Shown: positions 8,551 through 17,800 of the stretch, piece by piece
Layout: every line of letters begins with the position of its first letter
How positions within the stretch are numbered: the stretch's first letter is position 1
From: GCA-002733465 sp965230525
Lineage (GTDB): Bacteria; Pseudomonadota; Gammaproteobacteria; Enterobacterales; Kangiellaceae
NCBI GenBank assembly: GCA_965230525.1
Contig: OZ246008.1
Span: 3,782,001 to 3,846,000 of the forward strand
DNA length: 64,000 bases
Direction: 5' to 3'
Made by a program: the position numbers and the translations under genes
The notes under the pieces: model-generated
Database searches by the model: none
What the model saw: the letters and a program-made list of their open reading frames with translations, nothing else
Told to the model about the DNA's origin: nothing

Positions 8551-9267
8551 CTATTTCTTCCAATCTTTTAGTCGAGATTGCAATCTAAGCATTGCTTGGC
8601 TGTTAATTTGACTGATTCTGGATTCACTTACACCCATGACTTCCCCGATTTCTTTGAGGTTCAGCTCTTCATCGTAATACAAGGCAAGGACCAGTTTTTC
8701 TCGTTCTGGGAGTGAGGAAATCGCGCCTGCGAGGGAGTTTCTGAAGTCTTCTTTTTGAATTCGTTCGAGTGGCGTTTGGCTGCTGTCGGATAATCCTTGA
8801 GAAAAGTAGTCCTCGGTGACCCCCATCGCTTCAAAATCCATCATGTGTCCATTGCTAACATCCATTAGCATTTGTCGATATTCCGACACTTCCACACCTA
8901 ATTTTTCAGCCACTTCGGAATCACGAGCATCTCGACCAGTTGCTTGTTCTATTTCTTTGATTACCGATGCGATACTGCGAGCATTCTTATGAACAGAGCG
9001 CGGCACCCAATCTCCGCGCCTAATTTCGTCAATCATGGAGCCACGAATGCGAATACCAGCAAAAGTCTCAAAACTAGCCCCTTTGCTCGCATCAAAATTG
9101 CTTCTCGCTTCTAATAGCCCAAGCATTCCCGCTTGTAACATATCTTCCAATTGCACGCTGGAAGGAAGCCGCGCCATTAAATGATGAGCAATTCGCTTCA
9201 CCAACGGAGCATAGCGCTCTGCGAAATCATCATCTTGAATCTTTTTGTAGGTGTCAGCTCCGGTCAC
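8551..9267 (-). CDS. fliA: Flagellar sigma-28 factor FliA
   Basis: A 238-residue sigma-70-family factor of the FliA type. Region 2 includes YAPLVKRIAHHLMARLP and RGSMIDEIRRGDWVPRS, the hallmark of sigma-28. Region 4 has LNLKEIGEVMGVSESRISQINSQA, the helix-turn-helix for the -35 element. It drives late flagellar genes and is normally held by FlgM, which is not in this window. The start is GTG at 9267, with AGGG upstream; no ATG lies before the conserved part. Matching promoters are seen at 44413 and 46304. Confidence 0.95.
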   Translation of the reverse strand: MTGADTYKKIQDDDFAERYAPLVKRIAHHLMARLPSSVQLEDMLQAGMLGLLEARSNFDASKGASFETFAGIRIRGSMIDEIRRGDWVPRSVHKNARSIASVIKEIEQATGRDARDSEVAEKLGVEVSEYRQMLMDVSNGHMMDFEAMGVTEDYFSQGLSDSSQTPLERIQKEDFRNSLAGAISSLPEREKLVLALYYDEELNLKEIGEVMGVSESRISQINSQAMLRLQSRLKDWKK

Positions 9268-9311
9268 GTCTACAGCCCTAATTTATTGATATTATTATTC
9301 AACTCAAACTT

Positions 9312-10148
9312 CTATGAGACTAATCTTTCCATAAAAAACTCGATATTTCCACTGGCGTCACGCGGTATCGGCCATTGTTCCACCTTTTTTGCAAGGCTTT
9401 TAATTGCAATTGCGGCGGGACTACGCGGAAATGCATCCACTAACGCCGTTTGTTTCCGCACAGATTTTCTTATGTTGTCATCAAACGGTACACTGCCTAA
9501 ATAGTTTAAAGTGACATCCAAAAATCGATTACAAACGCCACTCAGATTGGCAAATAAATCTCGCCCTTCTTGGCTGGTGTGAACCATGTTGGCCAGTACA
9601 TTGAACCGAACAATTTTATGGTCGCGATTGAGCACCTTCATGAGCGCATACACATCGGTAATTGAGGTAGGTTCGTCACAGACCACGGCAAGGATGTCCT
9701 GAGAGGCCTGTACAAAGTTGATCACCATATCGGTGATTCCAGCCGCGGTATCAATAATTAAAAAGTCCAGGTTCTTACCAATATCGCTAAATGCCTGAAT
9801 AATTCCGGCATGTTGTACCGAAGAGAGTTCGGCCATGGACTTGGTGCCAGATGAGGCGGGTACAATTTGTAGACCGTGTGGGCCTTCGATCACAATGTCT
9901 TTGAGATCACATTCGCCGTCTAAAACGTTAGCGAGATTTTTATTAACTTTGACTCCGAGCATGATATCAACGTTGGCTAGACCTAAATCGGCGTCTAACA
10001 ACATGACTTTATGCCCTAGCTGGCTTAACGCAACCGCTAAATTAACCGAAATGTTACTTTTGCCAACACCGCCTTTACCACCGGTAACGGCAATAACTTT
10101 GACCGGTTTAGATGTTGTACTTGCGGCAAGATCGCTGTTTTGGCTCAA
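9312..10148 (-). CDS. fleN: Flagellar number regulator FleN/FlhG (MinD-like ATPase)
   Basis: A 278-residue MinD-type ATPase with deviant Walker A GGKGGVGKSN near residue 23 and DADLGLANVDIMLG. In polar flagellates FleN antagonises FleQ and limits flagellar number together with FlhF. The start is a TTG at 10148, preceded by AGGAG with an eight-base gap. An ATG at 10156 is in another frame and opens only a three-codon ORF that ends across this TTG. It lies between flhF and fliA, the conserved position. Confidence 0.94.
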   Translation of the reverse strand: MSQNSDLAASTTSKPVKVIAVTGGKGGVGKSNISVNLAVALSQLGHKVMLLDADLGLANVDIMLGVKVNKNLANVLDGECDLKDIVIEGPHGLQIVPASSGTKSMAELSSVQHAGIIQAFSDIGKNLDFLIIDTAAGITDMVINFVQASQDILAVVCDEPTSITDVYALMKVLNRDHKIVRFNVLANMVHTSQEGRDLFANLSGVCNRFLDVTLNYLGSVPFDDNIRKSVRKQTALVDAFPRSPAAIAIKSLAKKVEQWPIPRDASGNIEFFMERLVS

Positions 10149-10263
10149 TCGAGCATCTCCTCGTAAAAAACTAGCGTTAAAACAACAGCATTAACTTGTT
10201 GTAAGCTTAGCTTATAATTAGATAACTTGCTGATAATTCTGCAATAAAATCTGATTGTCTTGA

Positions 10264-11637
10264 TTATCCATAGCGCAGGTCATCAAGCTCTTGTGCCATG
10301 CGCCACTCTTCTGGAGTTTCGGCATACTTATTGGCCAGCCACACCGCCTTAGAAACTAAGTGATGACTTCGAGCTAAGCGGATATCTTCCGGCACTCTTT
10401 GGCCATCAGTAGTAAAGGCTACCGGCAAATTGTTTTTAATCAACAAGCTTATCACTTCGCCGAGACTAGCAGCCTCATCCACTTTAGTAATAATCACACT
10501 GTAAGGTGAAAATGATTTAAACAATTCAATCGATTGCTGTAAAACCGCGGTTTGATTGGTGGCTGGCATCATTAAAAATCGCTTGATCGGGGTATTGGTA
10601 TTTTTAATGCTCTCTAACTGCTGAAATATGGCGGTATCTTTAGCTGAAACTCCGGCGGTATCGATCAGCACCAATTTCTTGTTTTTGAACTGAAGTAACA
10701 AATCATCCAAACTACGATTAGCGCTTACACTCGTCATGGGCACGCCTATAAGTCGAGCGAAGCTTGCGAGTTGTTGTTGAGCAGAAATTCGATAATTATC
10801 GGTTGAAATTAACCCAACAGAATCAGTGCCATGTTTGATAACAAATCGGGCCGCGATTTTTGCAATCGAGGTGGTTTTACCTGCACCGGTAGGCCCCATA
10901 AAGGCAAAAACTCCTCCGTCTCGCAGAATATTCTGGCAATTTACCGGAATAGATTTAGCAATCATTGCAAGAAGATTTTGCCAACTGCATTCTGCATCTT
11001 GTTGCTTTTTCACACTTGGGATCAAGCGATCTGAAATTGACTTACTGACGCCCAAACTCGTCAATCGTCTAGCTAACATGGCTTTGGTTGGCTCGGTTTC
11101 AACAAACCGCTCCCACTTTATTCCCTTGAGCTGTTCCGACATCATTTCACGCATCAACTGCAACTCTTCTTTCATTGCGGCCAACCCCGGATCGGTGGAC
11201 CATTGAAGCTGGCTAGATACGGTCTTTTTCTGCGCAGACTCAAGGTTTGAGTGTTGTTCAAAGTTGTCGCTCTCTGCAATCGTTTCAATCAGATTAGCCG
11301 AACTGTGGGATGTCGGCTTGCGGTTAAGTAGCTCACTCAATCCGGATCTAGCGGAAGTATCTGCCGTCGCTTGCTGGTCAGTTATCAATGACAGCGAATC
11401 ATTGACTGCTTCGGCAACACTCGTTTCCCTTTCAGACGTTGACACATTATTTTCCGAAGTGGGAACTTGTTCGAGACTATCCGGCAGCAGATCTTGGTCG
11501 TAGTCCAAGGCGGCAATCACCTCAACACCGGTGGCCGTCTTTTGACTCGATAAAATGGCGGCATCCTCGCCAAATTCGTCAGTGACTTGCCGCAATGCAT
11601 TCCGCATGTTGTTACTATAAAAACGTCTTATTTTCAT
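10264..11637 (-). CDS. flhF: Flagellar placement GTPase FlhF
   Basis: A 457-residue SRP-type GTPase. The N-terminal B domain (MKIRRFYSNNMRNALRQV...) and a variable region reach about residue 150. The N and G domains follow, with the P-loop GPTGAGKTTS near residue 250 and the DTAG motif in VLIDTAGVS. It marks the flagellated pole and recruits the first basal-body parts. It lies 24 bp after flhA; the 115-bp gap to fleN is the largest in this part of the operon. Confidence 0.95.
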   Translation of the reverse strand: MKIRRFYSNNMRNALRQVTDEFGEDAAILSSQKTATGVEVIAALDYDQDLLPDSLEQVPTSENNVSTSERETSVAEAVNDSLSLITDQQATADTSARSGLSELLNRKPTSHSSANLIETIAESDNFEQHSNLESAQKKTVSSQLQWSTDPGLAAMKEELQLMREMMSEQLKGIKWERFVETEPTKAMLARRLTSLGVSKSISDRLIPSVKKQQDAECSWQNLLAMIAKSIPVNCQNILRDGGVFAFMGPTGAGKTTSIAKIAARFVIKHGTDSVGLISTDNYRISAQQQLASFARLIGVPMTSVSANRSLDDLLLQFKNKKLVLIDTAGVSAKDTAIFQQLESIKNTNTPIKRFLMMPATNQTAVLQQSIELFKSFSPYSVIITKVDEAASLGEVISLLIKNNLPVAFTTDGQRVPEDIRLARSHHLVSKAVWLANKYAETPEEWRMAQELDDLRYG

Positions 11638-11661
11638 GAGCTTAACTCTGCATTAATAGTG

Positions 11662-13746
11662 TTATTGATTGCCCACATTGGCAATCACTTTGATTTGTTT
11701 ATTGTCCGGAATTTCCTGATAACTCAACACGTGCAACCCTTTGATTCCAAACCGAGCAAATTTTGCTAAGGAAGGCCTCAAGGTCGGAGCAACTAACAAA
11801 ATCGCTGCCTGCCCCGCAGCCTCTTGCTGTTCCACAATTTGTTTTAGTGACACTTGGATTCTTTCAGCTAATCCTGGCTCTATTCCAACAGCATCTTCAG
11901 AACCAACGGCAACTGATTGTTGTAATATTTGTTCCAATTCTGGCGCAAGGGTCACTACTGGGATCTCATCTTGCAAACCGACAATATTTTGCACAATTAG
12001 ACGACTTAGAGACACTCGCACAGCTGCAGTAAGCACCGCCGGGTCTTGGCTACGACTAGAAAATTCGGCGAGGGTTTCAGCAATGGTTCTTAGGTCACGA
12101 ATGGGAACTTGTTCTAATAAAAGGTTTTGTAAAACTTTAACTAAAGTCCCCAAGGAAACCACATCGGGAATTAAAGTCTCCGCCAATTTAGGAGCGCTTT
12201 TAGCGAGCACTTTTAACATTTGTTCTGCTTCTTCATGACCGAATAAATCCGCTGCATGAGATTGCAATAAATGACTTAAATGGGTGGCTATCACAGTACT
12301 CGCATCAACTACGGTGTAGCCAAGCGCTTGCGCATTATCGCGTTGGCCTGAATCTATCCAAACGGCCTCTAACCCGAATGCCGGATCTTTTGCTTCAATC
12401 CCCTCTAACTTGCCAAACACTTGACCCGGATTAATGGCTAATTCTTTATCCGGATAAACTTCTGCGTCACCCACGGTAGCGCCTTGAATAGCAATGCGAT
12501 AAGCATTAGGTGATAGGTCCAAATTATCTCTGATATGAACCGAAGAGATTAAGAATCCCAGTTCTTGGGATACTTTTTTCCGAACGCCCTTTATTCTTCC
12601 CATTAACTTGCCGTCCTGAGCCGGATCGACCATAGGGATTAAGCGGTAGCCAACTTCTAAACCGACTTGATCAACCGGTGGAACATCATCCCAACTTAAT
12701 TCTTTTACCGTCGGCTCTTGAACGGGTTGCTGTTCGGCTGCTTGCTCTAATTCGATTTGAGTTGTTTCATTTTTCTGTTTGACTAAATAGCCTCCTCCAA
12801 TGCAAATGCTACTCAGCACCAAAAACGGGATATGTGGCATGCCGGGTATAATTCCCATTACTAGTAATACCCCGCCGGTCACAAATAATACCAAGGGATT
12901 CATCACCAGTTGAGTGACTAACATGTCTCCCATATTGTGAGAACTATTTTGACGGGTTACCATAATTGCTGCGGAAGTTGATAATAACAATGCCGGCACT
13001 TGAGCCACTAAACCGTCACCAATCGTAAGCAAAGCGTAATATTGCATTGCTGTTGAAAAGTCGAGGCCATGCTGTCCCATACCGACTGAGACACCACCAA
13101 TAATATTGATGAAAAGTATTAATAAACCCGCAACCGCGTCACCACGAACAAACTTAGATGCACCGTCCATCGAACCATAAAAGTCGGCTTCTTCAGATAC
13201 CTCTTTTCGTCGTTCTCGAGCCTCTTCCTGTGTCAAGAGTCCGGCGTTTAAATCAGCATCAATCGCCATTTGTTTACCAGGCATTGCGTCTAAGGTAAAA
13301 CGAGCACTTACTTCAGAAATACGTCCTGCACCTTTGGTGACTACCACAAAATTAATAATCACCAGAATGGCAAACACCACCAAACCAACGGCATAATTTC
13401 CACCAATGACTACCGAACCAAACGATTCAATAACATCGCCAGCAGCACCGGGCCCAGTATGACCATTAATCAATACCACTCGGGTTGATGCAACGTTCAT
13501 GGCTAATCTCATTAATGTGGCGACTAACAAAATGGTTGGAAAAACCGCAAAGTCTAAAGGTCGTTGTGCATAAACGGTTGCAAGAACAACAATTAGTGCC
13601 AGAGAGATATTAAAAGTAAACAATATATCCAATAGAAATGTCGGGATCGGCAAAGTCATCATTGCCAATAGTGACAATAATAAAATGGGTGTCCCGAGAG
13701 CAGGGATACGGCTTGTGACTGAATTTCGTGGAATTACTTCGGCCAT
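11662..13746 (-). CDS. flhA: Flagellar export gate protein FlhA
   Basis: A 694-residue FHIPEP-family export gate protein. About eight membrane helices fill residues 18-320, with the cytoplasmic loop signature RFTLDAMPGKQMAID between them. A long cytosolic domain, which docks chaperone-substrate complexes, makes up the rest. Length and motifs match the family. It heads the flhA-flhF-fleN-fliA-che unit and has a sigma-54 promoter candidate about 90 bp upstream. Confidence 0.97.
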   Translation of the reverse strand: MAEVIPRNSVTSRIPALGTPILLLSLLAMMTLPIPTFLLDILFTFNISLALIVVLATVYAQRPLDFAVFPTILLVATLMRLAMNVASTRVVLINGHTGPGAAGDVIESFGSVVIGGNYAVGLVVFAILVIINFVVVTKGAGRISEVSARFTLDAMPGKQMAIDADLNAGLLTQEEARERRKEVSEEADFYGSMDGASKFVRGDAVAGLLILFINIIGGVSVGMGQHGLDFSTAMQYYALLTIGDGLVAQVPALLLSTSAAIMVTRQNSSHNMGDMLVTQLVMNPLVLFVTGGVLLVMGIIPGMPHIPFLVLSSICIGGGYLVKQKNETTQIELEQAAEQQPVQEPTVKELSWDDVPPVDQVGLEVGYRLIPMVDPAQDGKLMGRIKGVRKKVSQELGFLISSVHIRDNLDLSPNAYRIAIQGATVGDAEVYPDKELAINPGQVFGKLEGIEAKDPAFGLEAVWIDSGQRDNAQALGYTVVDASTVIATHLSHLLQSHAADLFGHEEAEQMLKVLAKSAPKLAETLIPDVVSLGTLVKVLQNLLLEQVPIRDLRTIAETLAEFSSRSQDPAVLTAAVRVSLSRLIVQNIVGLQDEIPVVTLAPELEQILQQSVAVGSEDAVGIEPGLAERIQVSLKQIVEQQEAAGQAAILLVAPTLRPSLAKFARFGIKGLHVLSYQEIPDNKQIKVIANVGNQ

Positions 13747-13837
13747 TTAATCCATTCTAACTTCAAGTTAAGTCTATGATTTTTAACTTTAAATAAAGCG
13801 TCAAAAATCCAACAGTTGTATCGGTTTAATGGAAATT

Positions 13838-13852
13838 GCAAGAATCGCGCCG
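13838..13852 (-). promoter_or_regulatory. Sigma-54 promoter candidate for flhA
   Basis: On the minus strand CGGCGC-GATTC-TTGC gives GG-N10-GC with a perfect TTGC -12 element and GGC at -24. The predicted start site is near 13826, leaving a leader of about 80 bases to the flhA ATG. Position and strand fit FleQ/sigma-54 control of the flhA unit. Confidence 0.65.
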
Positions 13853-13899
13853 AAAATTCAAATTGCTTAAAAATAACTTACATGACGACTTAAAAAGGA

Positions 13900-15027
13900 T
13901 CAAAAGCGGAATTCGGGAGGGATATCTAGATCTTTAACCTGCTCGGGCCGCGGCCCTTTGCCTTCGTTGAAACTCCTTAACTGAAATACAAAAGCCAACA
14001 CTTGAGCCACTGAAAGGTAGAGCCCTTGAGGGACCTCTTCATCAATCTCAGTGGTATAAAACAGCGCTCGCGCTAATGGTGGCATTTGCATGATATGAAC
14101 ATCGTTTGCCGCGGCCACTTTGCGAATTTGTAAGGCGATAAGATCGGCACCTTTGGCAACAACAATAGGTGCACCTGACTTCATTACATCATATTTTAAG
14201 GCAACCGAAAAATGCTCCGGATTGGTCACCACAACATCGGCGTCTGGCACGGCTTCCATCATGCGCTGTTGTGATATTTCTCTTTGTTTTTGCCGAACCT
14301 TGCCTTTTACTTCGGGACGCCCTTCTGTTTCCTTAAATTCGTCTTTGACTTCTTGTTTGGACATTTTTAACTCTTTGGCGTGATTCCAAATTTGATAAGG
14401 CACGTCAATGAGCGCAATAACAATTAATGACAGCGAAAGAAAGAAGAAACTTCCTGCGACTATATCCATGGCCGAGGCGATCCCCGCTTCTACATTCCCC
14501 TGCCCGAGCTGAGTCAGCGATGGAAAAGCGAAGGTCATTACCAAATAACCAACCAAAAACACCACCGAAATTTTAGCTAGCGCCTTAAGTAATTCGACAA
14601 GTGCATGCAAACCAAACATTCTTTTTAGCCCCTTTCCAACCGACATACGATTGGCTTTTGGCGCGAGCGCTTTGGTGCTAAAACTTATCCCGCCAATTGC
14701 CATGGGAGAAATTAAGCCAATAAAAAACAGTACTAAAAAGAAAGGTAAAACGGCAAAGATAGCATCACCGACTAGTTCATTTAAGCTATCTAACATTTGC
14801 TTGGGATTAAAAATAAATCGACGATCAGGTGAAAATGCTTTGCGGGCAATATCGGCAATGTCGGAACCCGCAGACGAAGAAAAACTGTAGAGCGCCGTGG
14901 CCGCGGCCATTAATAACAACGCCGTGGTTAACTCTTTCGAACGTGCTATTTGTCCCTTTTCTCGCGCCTCTTTCAGGCGCTTGGGGGTCGCCGCTTCTTC
15001 GCGTTCACCGGCATCATTTTCAGCCAT
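13900..15027 (-). CDS. flhB: Flagellar export switch protein FlhB
   Basis: A 375-residue FlhB. Four membrane helices lie between residues 35 and 210 after a charged N terminus (EEATPKRLKEAREKGQIARSKEL). The cytoplasmic domain follows, with the autocleavage region at 269-272. The tetrapeptide is NPEH instead of the textbook NPTH; cleavage between Asn and Pro should still be possible. It controls the export switch from rod/hook to filament proteins together with FliK. It is the last gene of the fliL-flhB run, 18 bp after fliR. Confidence 0.96.
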   Translation of the reverse strand: MAENDAGEREEAATPKRLKEAREKGQIARSKELTTALLLMAAATALYSFSSSAGSDIADIARKAFSPDRRFIFNPKQMLDSLNELVGDAIFAVLPFFLVLFFIGLISPMAIGGISFSTKALAPKANRMSVGKGLKRMFGLHALVELLKALAKISVVFLVGYLVMTFAFPSLTQLGQGNVEAGIASAMDIVAGSFFFLSLSLIVIALIDVPYQIWNHAKELKMSKQEVKDEFKETEGRPEVKGKVRQKQREISQQRMMEAVPDADVVVTNPEHFSVALKYDVMKSGAPIVVAKGADLIALQIRKVAAANDVHIMQMPPLARALFYTTEIDEEVPQGLYLSVAQVLAFVFQLRSFNEGKGPRPEQVKDLDIPPEFRF

Positions 15028-15045
15028 TTATGCCCCCATTAACGA

Positions 15046-15828
15046 TTAACATGTCAAATTAACCATCTCACACATTAAACTATTTGCGCGCACTAGCTGA
15101 TTTTCAAAGTGCGGTAAGAAATACAATAAACTCAGCCAAACCAAGATCAGACCTGCAACCATTGTTAGTGGAAAACCGACAGCAAAAACATTGATCTGCG
15201 GAGCTGCTCGAGTCATCACACCAAACGAAATATTAACGATTAACAATGAAGCGATTGCCACTAATGACATAAGTAATGCAGCGGCAAACATCCATTCTGC
15301 CCAGTTGACTAGTTGAATAAAAAGTGTCGCGATGCTTTGTGATGAGCCAACAGGAAAGGAAGTAAAACTCTCTACGACCAATCGAATCATCACTAAGTGA
15401 CCATCAACCGAAATAAATAATAAGGTTGTCAGCATTAAGAAGAATTGCCCGAGGGCGGGTACACTGTTGCCATTAGCAGGGTCAACTAAAGAAGCAAAAC
15501 CTAAGCCGGACTGCATCGCAATTATTTGTGAGCCGATAACAAAAGTTTCCAACATCAATCTGGAAACAAATCCTAAAGCGATACCAATTAAAGTTTGCTC
15601 AGCGGTGAGTAAAAAACCTTGCAAACTAAATAACTGAATAGCTGGAGTTGCGGGTATCACAGGAACAACCACCACAGTGATTGCAAGTGCCAACAACATT
15701 CTAAAGCGTGCAGGAAAATTTCGAGAACCGACAACACTTAACACCATTAGAAATCCCGACAAGCGAGCGAATGGCAAAATATAAGTTGCCATCAGATTTA
15801 GCAGTTGCTCAGCTTCGAAACTTATCAC
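15046..15828 (-). CDS. fliR: Flagellar export protein FliR
   Basis: A 260-residue, very hydrophobic protein with about six membrane segments, part of the FliPQR core of the export gate. The motif GFASLVDPANGNSVPALGQF is typical of FliR. The start is GTG at 15828 with GAGG upstream; no earlier in-frame ATG is evident. It follows fliQ by 21 bp. Confidence 0.94.
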   Translation of the reverse strand: MISFEAEQLLNLMATYILPFARLSGFLMVLSVVGSRNFPARFRMLLALAITVVVVPVIPATPAIQLFSLQGFLLTAEQTLIGIALGFVSRLMLETFVIGSQIIAMQSGLGFASLVDPANGNSVPALGQFFLMLTTLLFISVDGHLVMIRLVVESFTSFPVGSSQSIATLFIQLVNWAEWMFAAALLMSLVAIASLLIVNISFGVMTRAAPQINVFAVGFPLTMVAGLILVWLSLLYFLPHFENQLVRANSLMCEMVNLTC

Positions 15829-15849
15829 AACAATATTGCCTCACACTCA

Positions 15850-16119
15850 TCAGCCAATTAGCTCAGGGATTGATAAATAGAGCTCAGTAGTAAATCCGAT
15901 TAAGGTTGAAAAGATCCAATTAGCTAGAAACATCATTGCACCTAAGGTGACCAATAATCTGGGTAGGAAAGACAGTGTTTGCTCATTGATACTGGTCGCG
16001 GCTTGAAATATTGCAACCAACAAGCCAACAATAAGTCCAGGCACAACAATGGCCGCAACTAGTAAGATGATGATATACAAGGCACCACGAAAAACTTCTA
16101 CTGCAACTTCAGGAGTCAT
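15850..16119 (-). CDS. fliQ: Flagellar export protein FliQ
   Basis: An 89-residue protein with two membrane helices (about 14-38 and 52-76), the small subunit of the FliPQR export core. The loop FQAATSINEQTLSFLPR is the conserved family segment. It lies 13 bp after fliP. Confidence 0.95.
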   Translation of the reverse strand: MTPEVAVEVFRGALYIIILLVAAIVVPGLIVGLLVAIFQAATSINEQTLSFLPRLLVTLGAMMFLANWIFSTLIGFTTELYLSIPELIG

Positions 16120-16132
16120 AACAATCCCCCAG

Positions 16133-16882
16133 CTAAGTGAAACTGTTCGCTAGTGTACCTACCACTAACGCCCAACCATCAATTAACACAAACAGCATAA
16201 TTTTAAATGGTAGCGAAATAATTAATGGCGATAGCATCATCATTCCCATCGCCATTAGTATACTCGCAATCACCAAATCGATTATTAAGAACGGAATGAA
16301 TAGTAAAAAACCAATCTGAAAGGCTGTTTTTAGTTCACTGATAATAAACGAAGGAACCAACACTTTGAAAGGTGGCATTTCTCCCTCCTCAAGTGCTTCA
16401 GTGCCAGATAAATCCATAAACAAAATTAAATCGCTTTCTCTGATTTGACCAAACATAAATTCCGCAAATGGTTTTTGTGCAGCTTCTAAGGCTTGCACAG
16501 AGGTGAGCGATTCTTCGAGATAAGGCTGAACCGCTTCTTGATTGACTCGCTCTATAACAGGCGACATGATAAAGAAAGTTAAGAACAAACTGAGTCCAAT
16601 CAAAATTTGGTTAGACGGCGTTTGTTGCATACCTAAAGCTTGCCGTAATATGGCAAAAACCACTGTGACTCGAATAAATGAAGTCATCATCATGATGATT
16701 GCTGGCAAGAATGTCAGCAGCGTCATTAAACCCAAAATCTGTAAGGTGACGCTGTATTCTTGATTACCCGAATCATTCGTCTCAACTGACAATACTGGAA
16801 TACCAGGATCAGCGAGAGCGCCCTGACTAACCACAGCTATCAAAAGGAAAAAAATCGCTTTAATTACCGCCGAAGATCTCAT
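16133..16882 (-). CDS. fliP: Flagellar export protein FliP
   Basis: A 249-residue FliP from the ATG at 16882, which begins a clear signal peptide (MRSSAVIKAIFFLLIAVVSQ, then GALA). This ATG is four bases after the fliO stop and has CAGG upstream. A longer frame from 16906 would overlap fliO and has no ribosome site. Conserved pieces are FLPAIIMMMTSFIRVTVVFAILR, RQALGMQQTPSNQILIGL and the terminal helices. It forms the pentameric part of the export gate. Confidence 0.95.
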   Translation of the reverse strand: MRSSAVIKAIFFLLIAVVSQGALADPGIPVLSVETNDSGNQEYSVTLQILGLMTLLTFLPAIIMMMTSFIRVTVVFAILRQALGMQQTPSNQILIGLSLFLTFFIMSPVIERVNQEAVQPYLEESLTSVQALEAAQKPFAEFMFGQIRESDLILFMDLSGTEALEEGEMPPFKVLVPSFIISELKTAFQIGFLLFIPFLIIDLVIASILMAMGMMMLSPLIISLPFKIMLFVLIDGWALVVGTLANSFT

Positions 16883-16886
16883 GATA

Positions 16887-17399
16887 TCAGCCTGCAAGGT
16901 TGCCATTGTTTTTGGAGGAATTTTTTAGCCCAATAGATTGGCGAACAATGTTATTGAGTACCGATTTAAAATTTGGTGCATCGGCATCTTGAGTGGGTAC
17001 TTTTTGCTCGGCTTGCGCAGCTTGCAGATCGATCTCTAATTCACCCAGTTGATTAATAGAGTGCGCTGTAATACCGATTAAAAAATTCTGATTTTGTACT
17101 TGAACAATTGCCAATTTTTCTTTTGGCCCAATCATTTGTGATTCGATGATTTTAATATTTTTACTGTTCGGAGCGAAATTAGTGAACCGTCTAAATAGGT
17201 AGGCTAGCGCGAAAATAAAAAGTAGTATTAATAGTAAACCGCCAAGCATCGGTAATAGGCTATCAGCAGGCGTTAGTTTTACTTTTTGCTCAGCCCATAC
17301 AGGCGTTGCACATAACAGCAAATAGAGACTCAGAAAACCGTTAAACATTGAGTATGGGTTATGATTTTGTCTGAGCCGTTTGAACACTGGACAATCCAT
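16887..17399 (-). CDS. fliO: Flagellar export assembly protein FliO
   Basis: A bitopic membrane protein of up to 170 residues. A signal-like segment (MFNGFLSLYLLLCATPVWA) and a second helix near 52-72 (LPMLGGLLLILLFIFALAYLF) precede a cytoplasmic domain with LAIVQVQNQNFLIGIT. FliO helps FliP assemble and is not kept in the final gate. The listed ATG at 17399 is one base after fliN; the ATG at 17348, which opens the signal segment directly, is also plausible and would give a 153-residue protein. Confidence 0.88.
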   Translation of the reverse strand: MDCPVFKRLRQNHNPYSMFNGFLSLYLLLCATPVWAEQKVKLTPADSLLPMLGGLLLILLFIFALAYLFRRFTNFAPNSKNIKIIESQMIGPKEKLAIVQVQNQNFLIGITAHSINQLGELEIDLQAAQAEQKVPTQDADAPNFKSVLNNIVRQSIGLKNSSKNNGNLAG

Positions 17400-17400
17400 C

Positions 17401-17796
17401 TTATTTTAGTTTTTGAATCCGCTCATGAGGACTCATAACATCCGTTAATCGAATGCCGTACTTCTCATTGATAACAACAACTTCGCCATGTGCGATCATA
17501 GTTCCATTGACCATTACATCAAGAGGTTCGCCTGCCAACCGGTCAAGTTCTACCACTGAGCCTTGGGTTAACTGCAACAGATTTCGAATGGGAATTTGAG
17601 TGCGCCCCACTTCCATAGACAACGAAACGGGAATATCTAAAATAACATCAAGTTTTTCATTTTGAATGGTGTTGGCACCGGCCGTTTCTTCCAAATTTTC
17701 TGGTGAAACAGCTTGAGCTTCGGTTTCGGCTTGCTCATTCATTGCCTCAGCCCATTCGTCACCAACGTCTTCGTTGGAATCGTTTTCATCAGACAT
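17401..17796 (-). CDS. fliN: Flagellar motor switch protein FliN
   Basis: A 131-residue SpoA-domain protein. The acidic N-terminal half (1-50) is variable; the C-terminal half carries the core LDVILDIPVSLSMEVGRTQIPIRNLL and VELDRLAGEPLDVMVNG. It builds the lower C-ring with FliM and binds CheY-phosphate and FliH. It lies four bases after fliM, so the two are probably coupled. Confidence 0.96.
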   Translation of the reverse strand: MSDENDSNEDVGDEWAEAMNEQAETEAQAVSPENLEETAGANTIQNEKLDVILDIPVSLSMEVGRTQIPIRNLLQLTQGSVVELDRLAGEPLDVMVNGTMIAHGEVVVINEKYGIRLTDVMSPHERIQKLK

Positions 17797-17800
17797 ATTT

